DNA of 64,000 bases, taken from positions 1,819,678 through 1,883,677 of the forward strand of contig NZ_BQME02000001.1 in NCBI RefSeq assembly GCF_022180385.2, written 5' to 3'. The translations under genes and the position numbers were made by a program. Below are positions 17,227 through 26,504 of this stretch, one piece after another (position 1 is the stretch's first letter; every line of letters begins with the position of its first letter). The notes below the pieces were generated by a model. It ran no database searches, was not told the origin of the DNA, and was given only the letters and a program-made list of their open reading frames with translations. Source of the DNA: Paenibacillus sp. L3-i20 (GTDB taxonomy: Bacteria; Bacillota; Bacilli; Paenibacillales; Paenibacillaceae).

Positions 17227-17808
17227 ATGCCAGACAATGATAGAAATCATAGGTTAAATGTTGCTTTTGAAATAGTGCTTTATGTCATCTGCGGAGTATC
17301 AATTATTTATTTTGGCATGATCGGAGCTTATGGCAAATGTTTTCAAGCTGGTCTCATCATAATCGTCCTGCTGCTCTTTAGGGGTTTAATTACTTGGACA
17401 AAGAGTGAACTGCCTCCCCTGCTGCGCTTCTCGGTGCTGATCTTTATCGTGATTACGATGATGCTCGCAAATTTATTTAATTTGTATGCGGTAATCCCTT
17501 ATTTAGATAAAATTGAACATCTAATGTCTGGATTTATTTTATTTTTCGTAGGACAATTCCTTTTGAGCAAAATGGTTAAGCGTAATGGACTGAGTAGCCT
17601 GCCTTCCAATATCTTCATCTGGTTTTCCTTCTACTTCTCTGTTGCAATGGCTGGTGTATGGGAAATATATGAGTTTACGGTCGACCATATATTCGGACTT
17701 GTTTCGCAAAATGGGAGTTTAACGGACACGATGATTGATATCATCTGTGGAACGGTGGGCGCAGTGGGAGCAGTTATGTATCAATTTTATAATAAAAGGC
17801 GCGTTTGA
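17227..17808 (+). CDS. Multi-pass membrane protein, DUF2238/YjdF-like
   Basis: 193 residues with about six hydrophobic segments. The conserved polar residues DKIEHLMSG near residue 95, WEIYEF near residue 145 and GSLTDTMIDIICGTVGA near residue 170 match the pattern of small integral membrane proteins of the DUF2238/YjdF group (charged residues inside helices). AAGGAAGGAG precedes the ATG. Function is unknown; it appears monocistronic. Confidence 0.6.
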   Translation: MPDNDRNHRLNVAFEIVLYVICGVSIIYFGMIGAYGKCFQAGLIIIVLLLFRGLITWTKSELPPLLRFSVLIFIVITMMLANLFNLYAVIPYLDKIEHLMSGFILFFVGQFLLSKMVKRNGLSSLPSNIFIWFSFYFSVAMAGVWEIYEFTVDHIFGLVSQNGSLTDTMIDIICGTVGAVGAVMYQFYNKRRV

Positions 17809-17975
17809 CTTTGCGGAAATATGCATAACTTCATAATCTTTTTTTATCCAGTAAATAGGGTGATGAAAGAGCCTTTAGGATCGTTTTGTTCTTTTGCAAT
17901 GCTTCATTGCATGTTACAATAATTTGGAATCATAGTAGCAAGCCAGCTGGATTGGCTTGAAGGGAGAGATGTTTT

Positions 17976-18047
17976 ATGGAAGGTTTAACTGTTTTTGAAG
18001 GTGTCGTAGTCGGGGTCGCAGGAATCCTCTTTTTAAGCGAACAATAA
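17976..18047 (+). CDS. Possible 23-residue hydrophobic peptide
   Basis: A short open frame with a good ribosome binding site (AGGGAGAG, 8 nt before the ATG) encodes MEGLTVFEGVVVGVAGILFL plus SEQ. The peptide is one hydrophobic helix with acidic ends. It stands alone between the membrane protein gene and rsgA. The ribosome binding site and spacing are better than expected by chance, but I know no homologue. Confidence 0.35.
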   Translation: MEGLTVFEGVVVGVAGILFLSEQ

Positions 18048-18131
18048 TTTTGTTTTCCAAATGAGGATTCGACTGTGACTGGTCTTGGCGTTATTGCCAA
18101 ATGAATGAACCAATTACAGGGGGAATCCGTA

Positions 18132-19217
18132 GTGAATCAACAAACAACCTATACAGTATTACAATCGTTAGGCTGGAATGAGTATTTTTCCAAACTATTT
18201 GCCGCTTATGCTGAACAAGGCTACCATGTGGGCCGGATTACATTGGAGCATAAACGAATATACCGCCTGCTAAGTGAGTATGGCGAGCTCTTGGGCGAAG
18301 TAACAGGCAAGCTGCGTTTTGAAGCGACAGGTCGAGAAGATTTTCCTGCAGTTGGTGACTGGGTTGTCATAAAACCGCGTCCGGAGGAACAAAAAGCTTC
18401 GATTCACACTATACTTCCGCGTAAAAGTAAGTTTTCTCGCAAATTAGCTGGAGATACGGTAGAAGAGCAGATTGTAGCAGCGAACGTTGATACTGTATTT
18501 TTAGTAAATGCCTTAAATAATGACTTTAATATACGCAGGATGGAACGATATTTGATCCTGGCATGGGAAAGTGGCGCTACGCCGGTAATTGTGCTAAGCA
18601 AAGCAGACTTGTGTGAAGATCTGGATGCACGCATGGCAGAAGTAGAATCAATTGCGATTGGTGTACCTATTCATGTAGTCAGCGCCGCACAAGGAGAAGG
18701 GCTAGATCAGCTCGAACCTTACTTGGGCGTGGGTAACACTATTGCGTTGATAGGCTCATCGGGAGTAGGCAAATCTACTCTGATTAACACATTAAGCGGA
18801 ACTGACATGCTACGAGTTAATGGCGTTCGTGGTGGAGACGATCGTGGTCGCCATACGACGACACATCGCGAGCTCGTTCAATTACCGAGTGGCGCTCTGA
18901 TGATTGATACACCCGGTATGAGAGAATTGCAACTGCTCGAGGCCGATGAAGGTTTCCGTGGTGCATTTGACGATGTGGATTCGATTGTCGAGGCATGCCG
19001 ATTTAACGACTGTCAGCATGCGAAAGAGCCCGGCTGTGCTGTTCGTACGGCATTAGCGGACGGATCATTGGAACAAGCTCGTTTTGACAGTTATCTCAAA
19101 CTCCAACGTGAGCTGGCTTATGTAGCACGCAAAGAGAATGAAAGACTGGCAGCGAATGAAAAAGCAAAGTGGAAAAAGATTAGTATGGATCTAAGGCAAC
19201 GAAAGCCTAAGAGATAA
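18132..19217 (+). CDS. rsgA: Small ribosomal subunit biogenesis GTPase RsgA
   Basis: 361 residues from the GTG at 18132, which has AGGGGG 8 nt upstream; ATGs at 18101 and 18105 lie before that site. Circularly permuted GTPase: OB-fold to about residue 100, then G4 LSKADL, G1 GSSGVGKST, G3 DTPGMRE, and a zinc-binding C-terminus with the pattern Cys-x4-Cys-x-His-x5-Cys (CRFNDCQHAKEPGC). The RGGDDRGRHTTTHRE switch region is typical. It acts in late 30S maturation. Slightly longer than B. subtilis RsgA and with a longer N-terminus, so it may be the second paralogue often found in Paenibacillaceae. Confidence 0.9.
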   Translation: MNQQTTYTVLQSLGWNEYFSKLFAAYAEQGYHVGRITLEHKRIYRLLSEYGELLGEVTGKLRFEATGREDFPAVGDWVVIKPRPEEQKASIHTILPRKSKFSRKLAGDTVEEQIVAANVDTVFLVNALNNDFNIRRMERYLILAWESGATPVIVLSKADLCEDLDARMAEVESIAIGVPIHVVSAAQGEGLDQLEPYLGVGNTIALIGSSGVGKSTLINTLSGTDMLRVNGVRGGDDRGRHTTTHRELVQLPSGALMIDTPGMRELQLLEADEGFRGAFDDVDSIVEACRFNDCQHAKEPGCAVRTALADGSLEQARFDSYLKLQRELAYVARKENERLAANEKAKWKKISMDLRQRKPKR

Positions 19218-19278
19218 GTAAAGCGAAAGAGGACTGCTCCTTGTCTTTGAAACAGGGAACAATGCGCCTTTCAAGTTC

Positions 19279-19318
19279 AATAGCCAGTCGTCCTGAAATC
19301 AAGGGGCGACTGGCTATT
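19279..19318 (+). terminator. Terminator after rsgA
   Basis: AATAGCCAGTCG (19279-19290) pairs exactly with 19307-19318, followed by a T-rich stretch. Confidence 0.75.
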
Positions 19319-19370
19319 TATTTTCGATTGAATATGTATTGAGTTATCGTAATTGATATCAATAAGAAGC

Positions 19371-19417
19371 AAAAACCTCTGATATACACGTAGAAGATAC
19401 TAAGTTTATATCAGAGG
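19371..19417 (-). terminator. Terminator of the gnt operon
   Basis: On the minus strand the perfect 11-bp stem CCTCTGATATA/TATATCAGAGG (19376-19386 with 19407-19417) is followed by TTTTTGC. It lies about 20 nt beyond the gntP stop. No gntZ gene follows, unlike B. subtilis. Confidence 0.8.
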
Positions 19418-19438
19418 CTACTGCCTTGAAATATTGAT

Positions 19439-20785
19439 TTATACGACCAAACTTAGCAATAGAACGAATGCTAGTCCACATACAGAAACGATTGTTTCAA
19501 GCACTGTCCATGTTGCAAATGTTTCTTTCATAGTTAGACCAAAATACTCTTTAAACATCCAGAAACCAGCATCATTAACGTGGGAAGCGATCAAGCTTCC
19601 TGCGCCTGTTGCAAGCACGACCAAAGCAAGGTTAACGTCAGATTGTCCGAGCATCGGGATAACTAAACCAGCAGTTGTTAATGCTGCAACCGTTGCTGAA
19701 CCTAAGGAAATACGTAGAATTGCCGCGATCATCCATGCAAGCAGGATTGGTGACATAGAAGTTCCGTCGAACAACTCTGCTACATATTTGCCTACACCGC
19801 CATTAATCAATACTTGTTTGAGGGCTCCGCCTCCACCAATGATTAGAAGCATCATTCCAATATGACTAATTGAAGTTGTACAAGATTCCATAATCGATTT
19901 GATCGGAATTTTTCTCGCGATTCCCATTGTGTAAACTGCAACTAACAAAGAAATTAACATGGAAGTTGAAGCGTCGCCAAGGAAGCGAATAACTGCAAGC
20001 AGGCTGTTGTCTTCCCATCCTAACGTCTTTTGAAGCAAAGTAATAATAGTCGCAATCGACATTAGAATTACAGGGAGCATTGCCGTAAATACGCTGATGC
20101 CGAATCCAGGCGTATCTTCTAGTTTAAATTGTTTTTGTTCTCCTAATGAAGCGATATTGCCTGTTTTCGTAAATGAGTCAGGTACAAACTTTTTAGCAAG
20201 CTTAGTAAACAGGGGACCAGCAATAAGTACAGTTGGAATTGAAATAATGAAACCGTAAAGTAGAACCTCACCAATATCTGCGCCGTATTCACCCGCGATT
20301 ATTGTCGGACCTGGGTGAGGAGGCAAGAAACCGTGTGTGACAGACAAAGCGGCTGCCATCGGAATACCAAGGTATAGAATAGAAACTTTTAGCTGTCTTG
20401 AAATTGCGAATACAATTGGAATTAACAATACTAATCCTACTTCGAAGAATAGCGCCACACCGATAATGAAGGAAGCGGCTACAACAGCCCATTGGATATT
20501 TTTTTCGCCAAACTTGTGTACAAGAGTCATTGCAATTCGTTGTGCACCGCCTGAGTCGGCTATTAATTTACCCAACATTGCGCCGAGACCAAAGATTAGA
20601 GCTATGTGACCAAGAGTTCCGCCTATTCCAGCTTCAATTGTTTTTACAATTTCATCTAGCGGCATTCCAAGTGCTAAAGCGACACCGAACGAAACAATAA
20701 TTAATGAAATAAAGGTGTTTAATTTGAAAGCCATTATTAGAACTAATAATGCTAAAATTCCAATTCCTACAATAACTAATGGCAT
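19439..20785 (-). CDS. gntP: Gluconate permease GntP
   Basis: 448 residues, the same length as B. subtilis GntP as I recall it. About 12 membrane helices. GntP-family signatures are visible: LIADSGGAQRIAMTL near residue 75, SVTHGFLPPHPGPT near residue 150, and ASHVNDAGFWMFKEYFGL near the C-terminus. It imports gluconate (proton symport). It is the last gene of gntR-gntK-gntP, 24 nt after gntK, with the operon terminator behind it. Confidence 0.93.
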   Translation of the reverse strand: MPLVIVGIGILALLVLIMAFKLNTFISLIIVSFGVALALGMPLDEIVKTIEAGIGGTLGHIALIFGLGAMLGKLIADSGGAQRIAMTLVHKFGEKNIQWAVVAASFIIGVALFFEVGLVLLIPIVFAISRQLKVSILYLGIPMAAALSVTHGFLPPHPGPTIIAGEYGADIGEVLLYGFIISIPTVLIAGPLFTKLAKKFVPDSFTKTGNIASLGEQKQFKLEDTPGFGISVFTAMLPVILMSIATIITLLQKTLGWEDNSLLAVIRFLGDASTSMLISLLVAVYTMGIARKIPIKSIMESCTTSISHIGMMLLIIGGGGALKQVLINGGVGKYVAELFDGTSMSPILLAWMIAAILRISLGSATVAALTTAGLVIPMLGQSDVNLALVVLATGAGSLIASHVNDAGFWMFKEYFGLTMKETFATWTVLETIVSVCGLAFVLLLSLVV

Positions 20786-20809
20786 TGTAATTTCCCCCTG
20801 TGATTAAAT

Positions 20810-22351
20810 TCATAGTTGTTTTGTTAGCCCTCTTTGATAATTAGCAATCTTCGTGTAGTCCTCTTCTAGTACTCTGGATAGGCTAATGAAAATCGCAAGC
20901 AATTGACTATATTCTTTTGTTGCTTCTTCATTTGGTGTATGTTTGATGGTTGTGCCCACCATTTCGGAAACGACTTCGAATGATTCGATTTTCCCTGTGG
21001 CGTATAGGCCTAAAATACAAGCACCTAGACAAGAGCTTTCGTAGCTTTCTGGAACAACTACTTCGGAATCGAATATGTCAGACATCATTTGCCGCCAAAC
21101 ATCTGATCTTGCGAAGCCGCCAGTAGCTTGAATTCGAGTCACAGGACCGTCCATACATTCGAGCAGTGCTAAAAATACGGTGTATAAATTATATATAACC
21201 CCTTCTAGGGCTGCTCGAATCATATGTTCTTTTTTGTGTGACATTGTTAAACCAAAAAATGAGCCGCGTACGTCCGGGTTCCATAATGGAGCACGCTCAC
21301 CAGAGAGGTATGGATGGAATAACAATCCATCAGATCCAGGTCTTACACGTTCAGCAATCTTAGTCAAAACATCATATGGATCAATTCCTAGTCTTTTCGC
21401 TGTTTCTACTTCTGATGAGGCAAGTTCATCACGGATCCAGCGAAGAACCATTCCCCCATTGTTCACCGGCCCGCCAATCACCCAATGGTTTTCAGTTAGG
21501 GCATAACAGAATATCCTTCCTTTCTCGTCAGTTTGCGGTTTGTCGATAATGGTGCGAATAGCACCGCTTGTCCCGATTGTGACGGCAATTTCTCCTTTTC
21601 GTATTGCATTTACACCCAAGTTAGATAGGACACCATCGCTAGCACCGATGACAAATGGTGTTTGCGGATCAATACCAATCTGTTTTGCTAAATCTGAATC
21701 ACAGTTGGTAAATATCTTAGTTGTTGGTACGAGCTCAGACAGCTGCGCAGATGTTATACCAGCAATTTGTAAAGCTTCTTCGTCCCAATCGAGTGTGTGG
21801 AGATTCATTAAACCCATAGCTGAAGCTAGGGAATGATCGACAACGTATTGATTAAAGAACTTTTTGAAAACATATTCTTTAATTCCGATATATTTTTTAA
21901 CCTTGACAGCGATTTCAGGTAGGTCATTCACTATCCAAGCTATTTTAGTCAATGGTGACATAGGGTGGATCGGTGTTCCTGTCCGTTTATACACTTCATG
22001 ACCATTTAGCTCAGCTTTAATTTTTCGTGCCCATGCTTCACTTCGGTTATCAGCCCAGGTGATACAAGGCGTTAGCGGCAAGTCACTTTCATCCATTGCA
22101 ATGACACTATGCATGGCACTGCTAAAAGAAACAAACAATAATCTCTTTTGTGAATGATGTTTCATAATATTTGAAACGGCCTGTAGTACTGCCTGAAAAA
22201 TCTCTTCTGGATCTTGTTCAGCTGTTGATATATCAGGTGTATAAAGCGGGTATCCTATGTTTTGTTGCGCGATGACGTCACCTTGTTCACTATATAAAAC
22301 AGCTTTTGTACTTGTAGTTCCGATGTCGATAGCTAACATATAGTTAGTCAT
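20810..22351 (-). CDS. gntK: Gluconokinase GntK
   Basis: 513 residues, FGGY sugar kinase family, the usual length for Bacillus GntK. N-terminal phosphate motif AIDIGTTSTKAVLY, substrate-loop region TWADNRSEAW, adenosine motif SGERAPLWNPDVRGSFFGL near residue 350 and ATGGFARSDVWRQM near residue 410. It phosphorylates gluconate to 6-phosphogluconate, which feeds the pentose phosphate pathway. Its ATG overlaps the end of gntR by 8 nt, so the genes are translationally coupled. Confidence 0.93.
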   Translation of the reverse strand: MTNYMLAIDIGTTSTKAVLYSEQGDVIAQQNIGYPLYTPDISTAEQDPEEIFQAVLQAVSNIMKHHSQKRLLFVSFSSAMHSVIAMDESDLPLTPCITWADNRSEAWARKIKAELNGHEVYKRTGTPIHPMSPLTKIAWIVNDLPEIAVKVKKYIGIKEYVFKKFFNQYVVDHSLASAMGLMNLHTLDWDEEALQIAGITSAQLSELVPTTKIFTNCDSDLAKQIGIDPQTPFVIGASDGVLSNLGVNAIRKGEIAVTIGTSGAIRTIIDKPQTDEKGRIFCYALTENHWVIGGPVNNGGMVLRWIRDELASSEVETAKRLGIDPYDVLTKIAERVRPGSDGLLFHPYLSGERAPLWNPDVRGSFFGLTMSHKKEHMIRAALEGVIYNLYTVFLALLECMDGPVTRIQATGGFARSDVWRQMMSDIFDSEVVVPESYESSCLGACILGLYATGKIESFEVVSEMVGTTIKHTPNEEATKEYSQLLAIFISLSRVLEEDYTKIANYQRGLTKQL

Positions 22352-23075
22352 TTGGTTGTACTACTCCCTTAGAAAGCATTTGCTGAGAAATCCATAAATC
22401 GTCTACTCTACCTTGAACATCATCAAAGTTTTGATGTAACGATTTAATCATGAGATCTCTATCTTTTGTTTTAATCGCTTCAATATAAAGCTCATGATTT
22501 TTTATAATCCGTGTAAAGTCTTCAACCTTTTCTTTTAAACGAACACGCATCGACATAAGAATCAGGCTTTCCATTACGGGTTTCAAATTATTCCAGATCA
22601 TTAGGATGTGTGAATGTTTTACTGCACGAACAATTGTTTCATGGAACAACACATCTTGATATGAAAACTCATCAGCATCATTATATTTGATTGAAACTTT
22701 CATCATTTCAAGTATTTTGCTAAGTTCCGTTGCTAATTCATTCGTATCTATTTTTACAAGTCGTTCAAATACAAATGATTCTATAAGTAAACGGACATCA
22801 TAAATTTCTTCTATTTCTTTCTCGGACAAACCAATTACAACGGCGCCCATTCTTTCTAAACGAATGATATTTTCAGATGCCAGTGTTTTTAACGCTTCAC
22901 GAATTGGTGAGCGACTGACAGCAAAATCCGCAGCTAATTTGTTTTCAGATAATATGGTACCGCTTCCAATCTCCCCGCAAATAATGCGCATTCTAAGTTC
23001 GCAGGATACGCGATCACCAGCTGAAGCTTTTGAAAGCCATTTGGATGGATATAGAAATTCCCGAGCTTCGGTCAT
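22344..23075 (-). CDS. gntR: Gluconate operon repressor GntR (FadR subfamily)
   Basis: 243 residues from the ATG at 23075, the length of B. subtilis GntR, which likewise begins with a short leader before LLYPAKWLSKAS; here FLYPSKWLSKAS. A TTG at 23111 would extend it, but that codon lies inside the operator, so it is not the start. N-terminal winged helix (ILSENKLAADFAVSRSPIREALK) and C-terminal all-helical FCD effector domain with His-rich pocket (VLFHETIVRAVKHSH). It represses the operon until gluconate binds. GGGGCGAT serves as ribosome binding site. Confidence 0.94.
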   Translation of the reverse strand: MTEAREFLYPSKWLSKASAGDRVSCELRMRIICGEIGSGTILSENKLAADFAVSRSPIREALKTLASENIIRLERMGAVVIGLSEKEIEEIYDVRLLIESFVFERLVKIDTNELATELSKILEMMKVSIKYNDADEFSYQDVLFHETIVRAVKHSHILMIWNNLKPVMESLILMSMRVRLKEKVEDFTRIIKNHELYIEAIKTKDRDLMIKSLHQNFDDVQGRVDDLWISQQMLSKGVVQPND

Positions 23076-23097
23076 AAATTCATCGCCCCAATCTAGT

Positions 23098-23122
23098 ATA
23101 CTTGTATACAAGTATTATTATA
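23098..23122 (-). promoter_or_regulatory. GntR operator and -10 box of the gnt promoter
   Basis: ATACTTGTATACAAGTAT at 23098-23115 is an 18-bp perfect palindrome identical to the GntR operator described in B. subtilis. A TATAAT (minus strand, 23117-23122) lies directly upstream, so the operator covers the predicted transcription start. A weak -35 (TTGCAA, 23139-23144) has 16-nt spacing. Confidence 0.9.
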
Positions 23123-23139
23123 GCGAATACTTTTAATTT

Positions 23140-23153
23140 TGCAAGCGCTTTTA
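23140..23153 (-). promoter_or_regulatory. Possible catabolite response element (cre) at the gnt -35
   Basis: TGCAAGCGCTTTTA on the plus strand carries the AAGCGCTT core of CcpA sites with two departures from the consensus ends. It overlaps the likely -35 box, which would give glucose repression of the gnt operon. Confidence 0.5.
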
Positions 23154-23290
23154 CCAGGTCACTTTTTGCCATAACTAATTCTCTCTTATAGCTTAATTGA
23201 ATCTTCAATTTCTTTCTAAATTAGGATTTAACCGCCTCTGCCTTACATTTCCCTATATACGTTTGAAGTATCTCTCCTTACCTAATTATA

Positions 23291-23367
23291 AAAATATCCC
23301 CTCCAAATGTTCACTCATTCCTCATACATACATGATGGTCTTTTGAGTGTTTATTTGAAGGGGATAT
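23291..23367 (-). terminator. Long imperfect hairpin, probable terminator of the chemoreceptor gene
   Basis: Arms 23294-23317 and 23344-23367 pair at 20 of 24 positions with a central bulge; outer part ATATCCCC/GGGGATAT. Read on the minus strand the stem is followed by TTTTATAA, fitting a terminator about 85 nt past the gene. Confidence 0.5.
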
Positions 23368-23451
23368 AACTATAATGCAAAGCGTTATGTTCACATTGCA
23401 TTAGCTTGTATTGAATTTGTTACTGACAACAGATCACTATATCTATTACAT

Positions 23452-25428
23452 CTACTTCAATTTGAATCGAAGTACCAGTGACTGGAGTTCTTCAGCAATT
23501 CCAGCAAGATGTGAGGCAGAGGCAGCAACTTCCTCCATCGAAGCGTTCTGTTCTTCGCTGGCAGCAGCGACGAGTTCGACTTCTTGTGACGTCGTCTTAC
23601 TCAAGGTGCTCGATTCATCGAACGCCACAATCATCGCTTCATTCGATTGCGTAAGCCGCTTACCTACGCTAGCTACTTGGCTGAGTTGGTCGACGATACG
23701 ACCAATTGCTTCATACATCTCCGTGAACTGTTGTTCGACTGATTGGGTCATAGCATTTCCGGCGGCAGCAGATACTACACCTTCCTCCATGCGGTCAACC
23801 ATGTTGCGGGTTCGACCCTGTACATCTCCAATTAAGACAGCAATTTTATCGGCGGCAGCACCTGTCTGATCAGCAAGCTTTCTTACTTCTAGAGCAACTA
23901 CGGCGAACCCACGGCCATCGTGACCAGCTCGTGCAGCTTCAATAGAAGCGTTTAGTGCAAGTAAATTCGTTTGCGAAGCAATCCCTTGTATAAAGCTAGT
24001 TACCTCGTTAATTTCTCCTGCGACCCGGTTCAACTCCAATGTTTCATGTTTTGAACGGGTAGAATGCTCGACAATCGTATTCATTTGTTGTCTTGTAGCA
24101 GAAAGAGATTTCTCGCCTTTATTGGCTAGGCCATTAATTAATTGCGACAGCTCGGTGCTCTCATGTATGATGTCTATTGCATTTCCTAGTTCTTGTTTAG
24201 CAAGTCCAGCTGTTCGCTTAACACTGCCCATGCTTTCATTCATATCGGAGGACATAAATGATATTTCTTGCATAGAGTTAGCGACTTGTTCGAGCGTTAT
24301 AACATTTTGCTCTGAATTTGCCGATAGTTGCTGCGATGAAGCAGCTACTTGCTCCGAATGATCGGCAATTTGCAGCAATACATTGGACAATGACTGCGAC
24401 ATTGTATTGAAGTTGGATTGCAATTGCCCTATTTCATCTACTCTTTGGTTACCGACGAACCGTACGGTCATATCGCCATTAGCGATAGAGTCAGTCAGTT
24501 TCTTCAATTGCAGGATGGGTTGTACTGTCTTCTTCATGAATATCCATGTAAACAAGGCAATAAGGAAAAGCAGTAGCACGATGAACAGGATTGAAGTAAG
24601 TAATAAAGATTTTGTCTTCTGTTCGATTTCGTTCCAATTAATGACCGAAACTACATTTAGTCCGAGTGAATTTTCCTTGTTAAATTGATAATACTCGCTA
24701 AGCTCTCCTTCTCCGAACATGAAAGAACCTTGATTTTGGTTGCGCATCACGTCGAAGCGCTCGTCTTGAAGCGGCTCACCTTGCTTGAATCGTGGATGCG
24801 ACATGGTTACGTTGTTCTGATCGAACAAACTGACATAGCCCTGATCTCCGATCTTATATGTACTTACCAATTCATTTAAATGATCGAGGGCGATATCAAT
24901 TCCAGCTACGCCCGAACCATCAGAGAGCGTCTTGGCAAACGTAATGACGTAACTTTTCGTTACTTCATCGATATAGGGTGGAGTCATTATAACTTGACCT
25001 TTATTTTGAATCGCTTTTTTGTACCATTCACGAGTAGTGGGATCAAAAGATGCCCTTTGCGCTTGAGTAGAGTTGTAGTATTGCTTGTTATAATACATGA
25101 ATGCGGCCAATACGTTGTCAATATCTCCCTCAATATGGACGATTCGATCTTGGATATGCGCCTCTGGGCTTTCTCCAGAAGCTATACGTAAATCTGCAAA
25201 ACTATCAATTGTAACGGAATAATCGCTGTAAGAATTGTTAAGAACCTGTGTAATCATCGTTGTTACGGCTTCGACTTGGGCCAACTGTTCGCGCTCCAAT
25301 TGGCTACGTGCAATATGCGTTAAGGATAGACTTAGAGCGACGGTGGGGATAACAATAAGCAAAACAAGGAATAACATCATTTGTTTTGATATTGATGATT
25401 TATAGCCGGTAAACAATTTTTTGATCAT
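23452..25428 (-). CDS. Methyl-accepting chemotaxis protein with extracellular Cache domain
   Basis: 658 residues from the ATG at 25428 (GAGAGGGG upstream; an extra in-frame start at 25464 lacks this). Layout: N-terminal helix about residues 17-38, a dCache_1-type sensor (for example [17 protein letters not shown] and [22 protein letters not shown]) to about residue 265, second helix, HAMP domain ([20 protein letters not shown]), then the signalling hairpin with the tip [21 protein letters not shown]. Directly after the tip it reads [12 protein letters not shown], where most receptors have Asp in place of this Leu. Ligand unknown; dCache domains often bind amino acids. Transcribed alone. Confidence 0.9.
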   Translation of the reverse strand: MIKKLFTGYKSSISKQMMLFLVLLIVIPTVALSLSLTHIARSQLEREQLAQVEAVTTMITQVLNNSYSDYSVTIDSFADLRIASGESPEAHIQDRIVHIEGDIDNVLAAFMYYNKQYYNSTQAQRASFDPTTREWYKKAIQNKGQVIMTPPYIDEVTKSYVITFAKTLSDGSGVAGIDIALDHLNELVSTYKIGDQGYVSLFDQNNVTMSHPRFKQGEPLQDERFDVMRNQNQGSFMFGEGELSEYYQFNKENSLGLNVVSVINWNEIEQKTKSLLLTSILFIVLLLFLIALFTWIFMKKTVQPILQLKKLTDSIANGDMTVRFVGNQRVDEIGQLQSNFNTMSQSLSNVLLQIADHSEQVAASSQQLSANSEQNVITLEQVANSMQEISFMSSDMNESMGSVKRTAGLAKQELGNAIDIIHESTELSQLINGLANKGEKSLSATRQQMNTIVEHSTRSKHETLELNRVAGEINEVTSFIQGIASQTNLLALNASIEAARAGHDGRGFAVVALEVRKLADQTGAAADKIAVLIGDVQGRTRNMVDRMEEGVVSAAAGNAMTQSVEQQFTEMYEAIGRIVDQLSQVASVGKRLTQSNEAMIVAFDESSTLSKTTSQEVELVAAASEEQNASMEEVAASASHLAGIAEELQSLVLRFKLK

Positions 25429-25501
25429 CTGTGATGACCCCTCTCTGATGGTGTAAGACAACAAGTTGCTGGGGTGATTTTATAATTATTCCATTCTGTA
25501 T

Positions 25502-25528
25502 TTATCGGACATTAAAAATAAAAGTTAA
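25502..25528 (-). promoter_or_regulatory. Possible SigD (flagellar) promoter of the chemoreceptor gene
   Basis: On the minus strand TCCGATAA (25502-25509) resembles the SigD -10 GCCGATAA, with TTAA (25525-25528) 15 nt upstream in place of TAAA. This fits a motility gene. Confidence 0.4.
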
Positions 25529-25690
25529 TATAAAAAGAATCGTTTCATAAGAAAATAAATTAAATATGAATGAATTAGAGGGTTCTGGGTGTAATCATCT
25601 TTTTTTGAAATAAATTTTCATAGATTATCCAGAAAGGAAGCTCTATACTACTTAATTATAGGCAGCATAAGACTATGGAGGATGGTAACT

Positions 25691-26329
25691 ATGAATAATT
25701 TAGAGACACTCATTAAGTCAAGACGCTCAGCTATGAAGTTTGTAAGTGGAGTCGAGATTCCAAAGTCTGATTTGGACGAAATATTTTCTATTTCAAAATT
25801 TGCTCCTTCAGCGTTTAATACTCAGCCTACGCACTATGTGGTTGTGACAGACAATGACCTTAAAGAAAAAGTGTATGAAGCTGCCTACAAGCAATATAAA
25901 GTTAAAACAGCATCTGCATTAATCATTGCTTTGGGAGACACAAAAGCTTACAAAGAAATATCTCGTATTAATGAAGGAATGCTCCATCTTGGTATATTAA
26001 GCAAACAGGAATTTGATAAAGAAGTTGAAGATGTTAACAACTTTTACGATAGCCGGGGAGAAACATTCCAGAAGGAAGATGCCATTCGTAATGCGTGCTT
26101 GTCAGCTATGCAGCTCATGTTAATTGCTAAGGATAAAGGATGGGATACTTGTCCCATGATCGGGTTTGATCCTGATGTTCTTCGTCAAATATTAAATATT
26201 CCGGACCAGTATGTTCCTGCACTACTCATTGCGATGGGTAAAGCAGATACAACAAAGGAAAGAGCGCGTGGATATCGCAAGCCAGTAGGAGAGTTTGTAT
26301 CGTACAATTCTTCGCCTGTTCAACAATAA
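25691..26329 (+). CDS. Nitroreductase-family flavoprotein
   Basis: 212 residues from the ATG at 25691, 9 nt after GGAGG; the ATG at 25682 directly abuts that site and is not used. N-terminal RRSAMKF, the FAPSAFNTQPTHYVVV motif near residue 35 that binds FMN phosphate, and the C-terminal GWDTCPMIGFDPDVLRQIL then PALLIAMGKAD. These are typical of NfsB/YdgI-type NAD(P)H-dependent oxidoreductases reducing nitro compounds or quinones. Monocistronic with its own terminator. Confidence 0.9.
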   Translation: MNNLETLIKSRRSAMKFVSGVEIPKSDLDEIFSISKFAPSAFNTQPTHYVVVTDNDLKEKVYEAAYKQYKVKTASALIIALGDTKAYKEISRINEGMLHLGILSKQEFDKEVEDVNNFYDSRGETFQKEDAIRNACLSAMQLMLIAKDKGWDTCPMIGFDPDVLRQILNIPDQYVPALLIAMGKADTTKERARGYRKPVGEFVSYNSSPVQQ

Positions 26330-26351
26330 GCTAGTAAATGGCTAAATATAA

Positions 26352-26396
26352 GGGGCTTCTACGTACGGCTAACGCCGAATAGTAGAGGTCTCTTTT
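26352..26396 (+). terminator. Terminator after the nitroreductase gene
   Basis: Eleven-base-pair stem with three wobble pairs (26352-26362 with 26382-26392), inner CGGC/GCCG pairing, then TTTT. Confidence 0.6.
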
Positions 26397-26504
26397 GTTA
26401 TAGGTTAATTTCATATAAAATGGTAATTATGAATGGAATGATTGGTGCAGAATGATAGAGTACATATGAAAGATAGTTTATTACGGATTATACAAGGAGA
26501 TTAG

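Larger units (their letters stand above)
23123..23451. other. Region between gnt promoter and chemoreceptor gene
   Basis: Apart from the promoter elements at its left end and the long hairpin at 23291-23367, I see no gene in this stretch. Confidence 0.4.

Noticed and set aside
23076-23111. Longer gntR starting at TTG 23111
   Set aside because: The codon lies within the GntR operator and over the predicted transcription start; the ATG at 23075 has a ribosome binding site and gives the family length.
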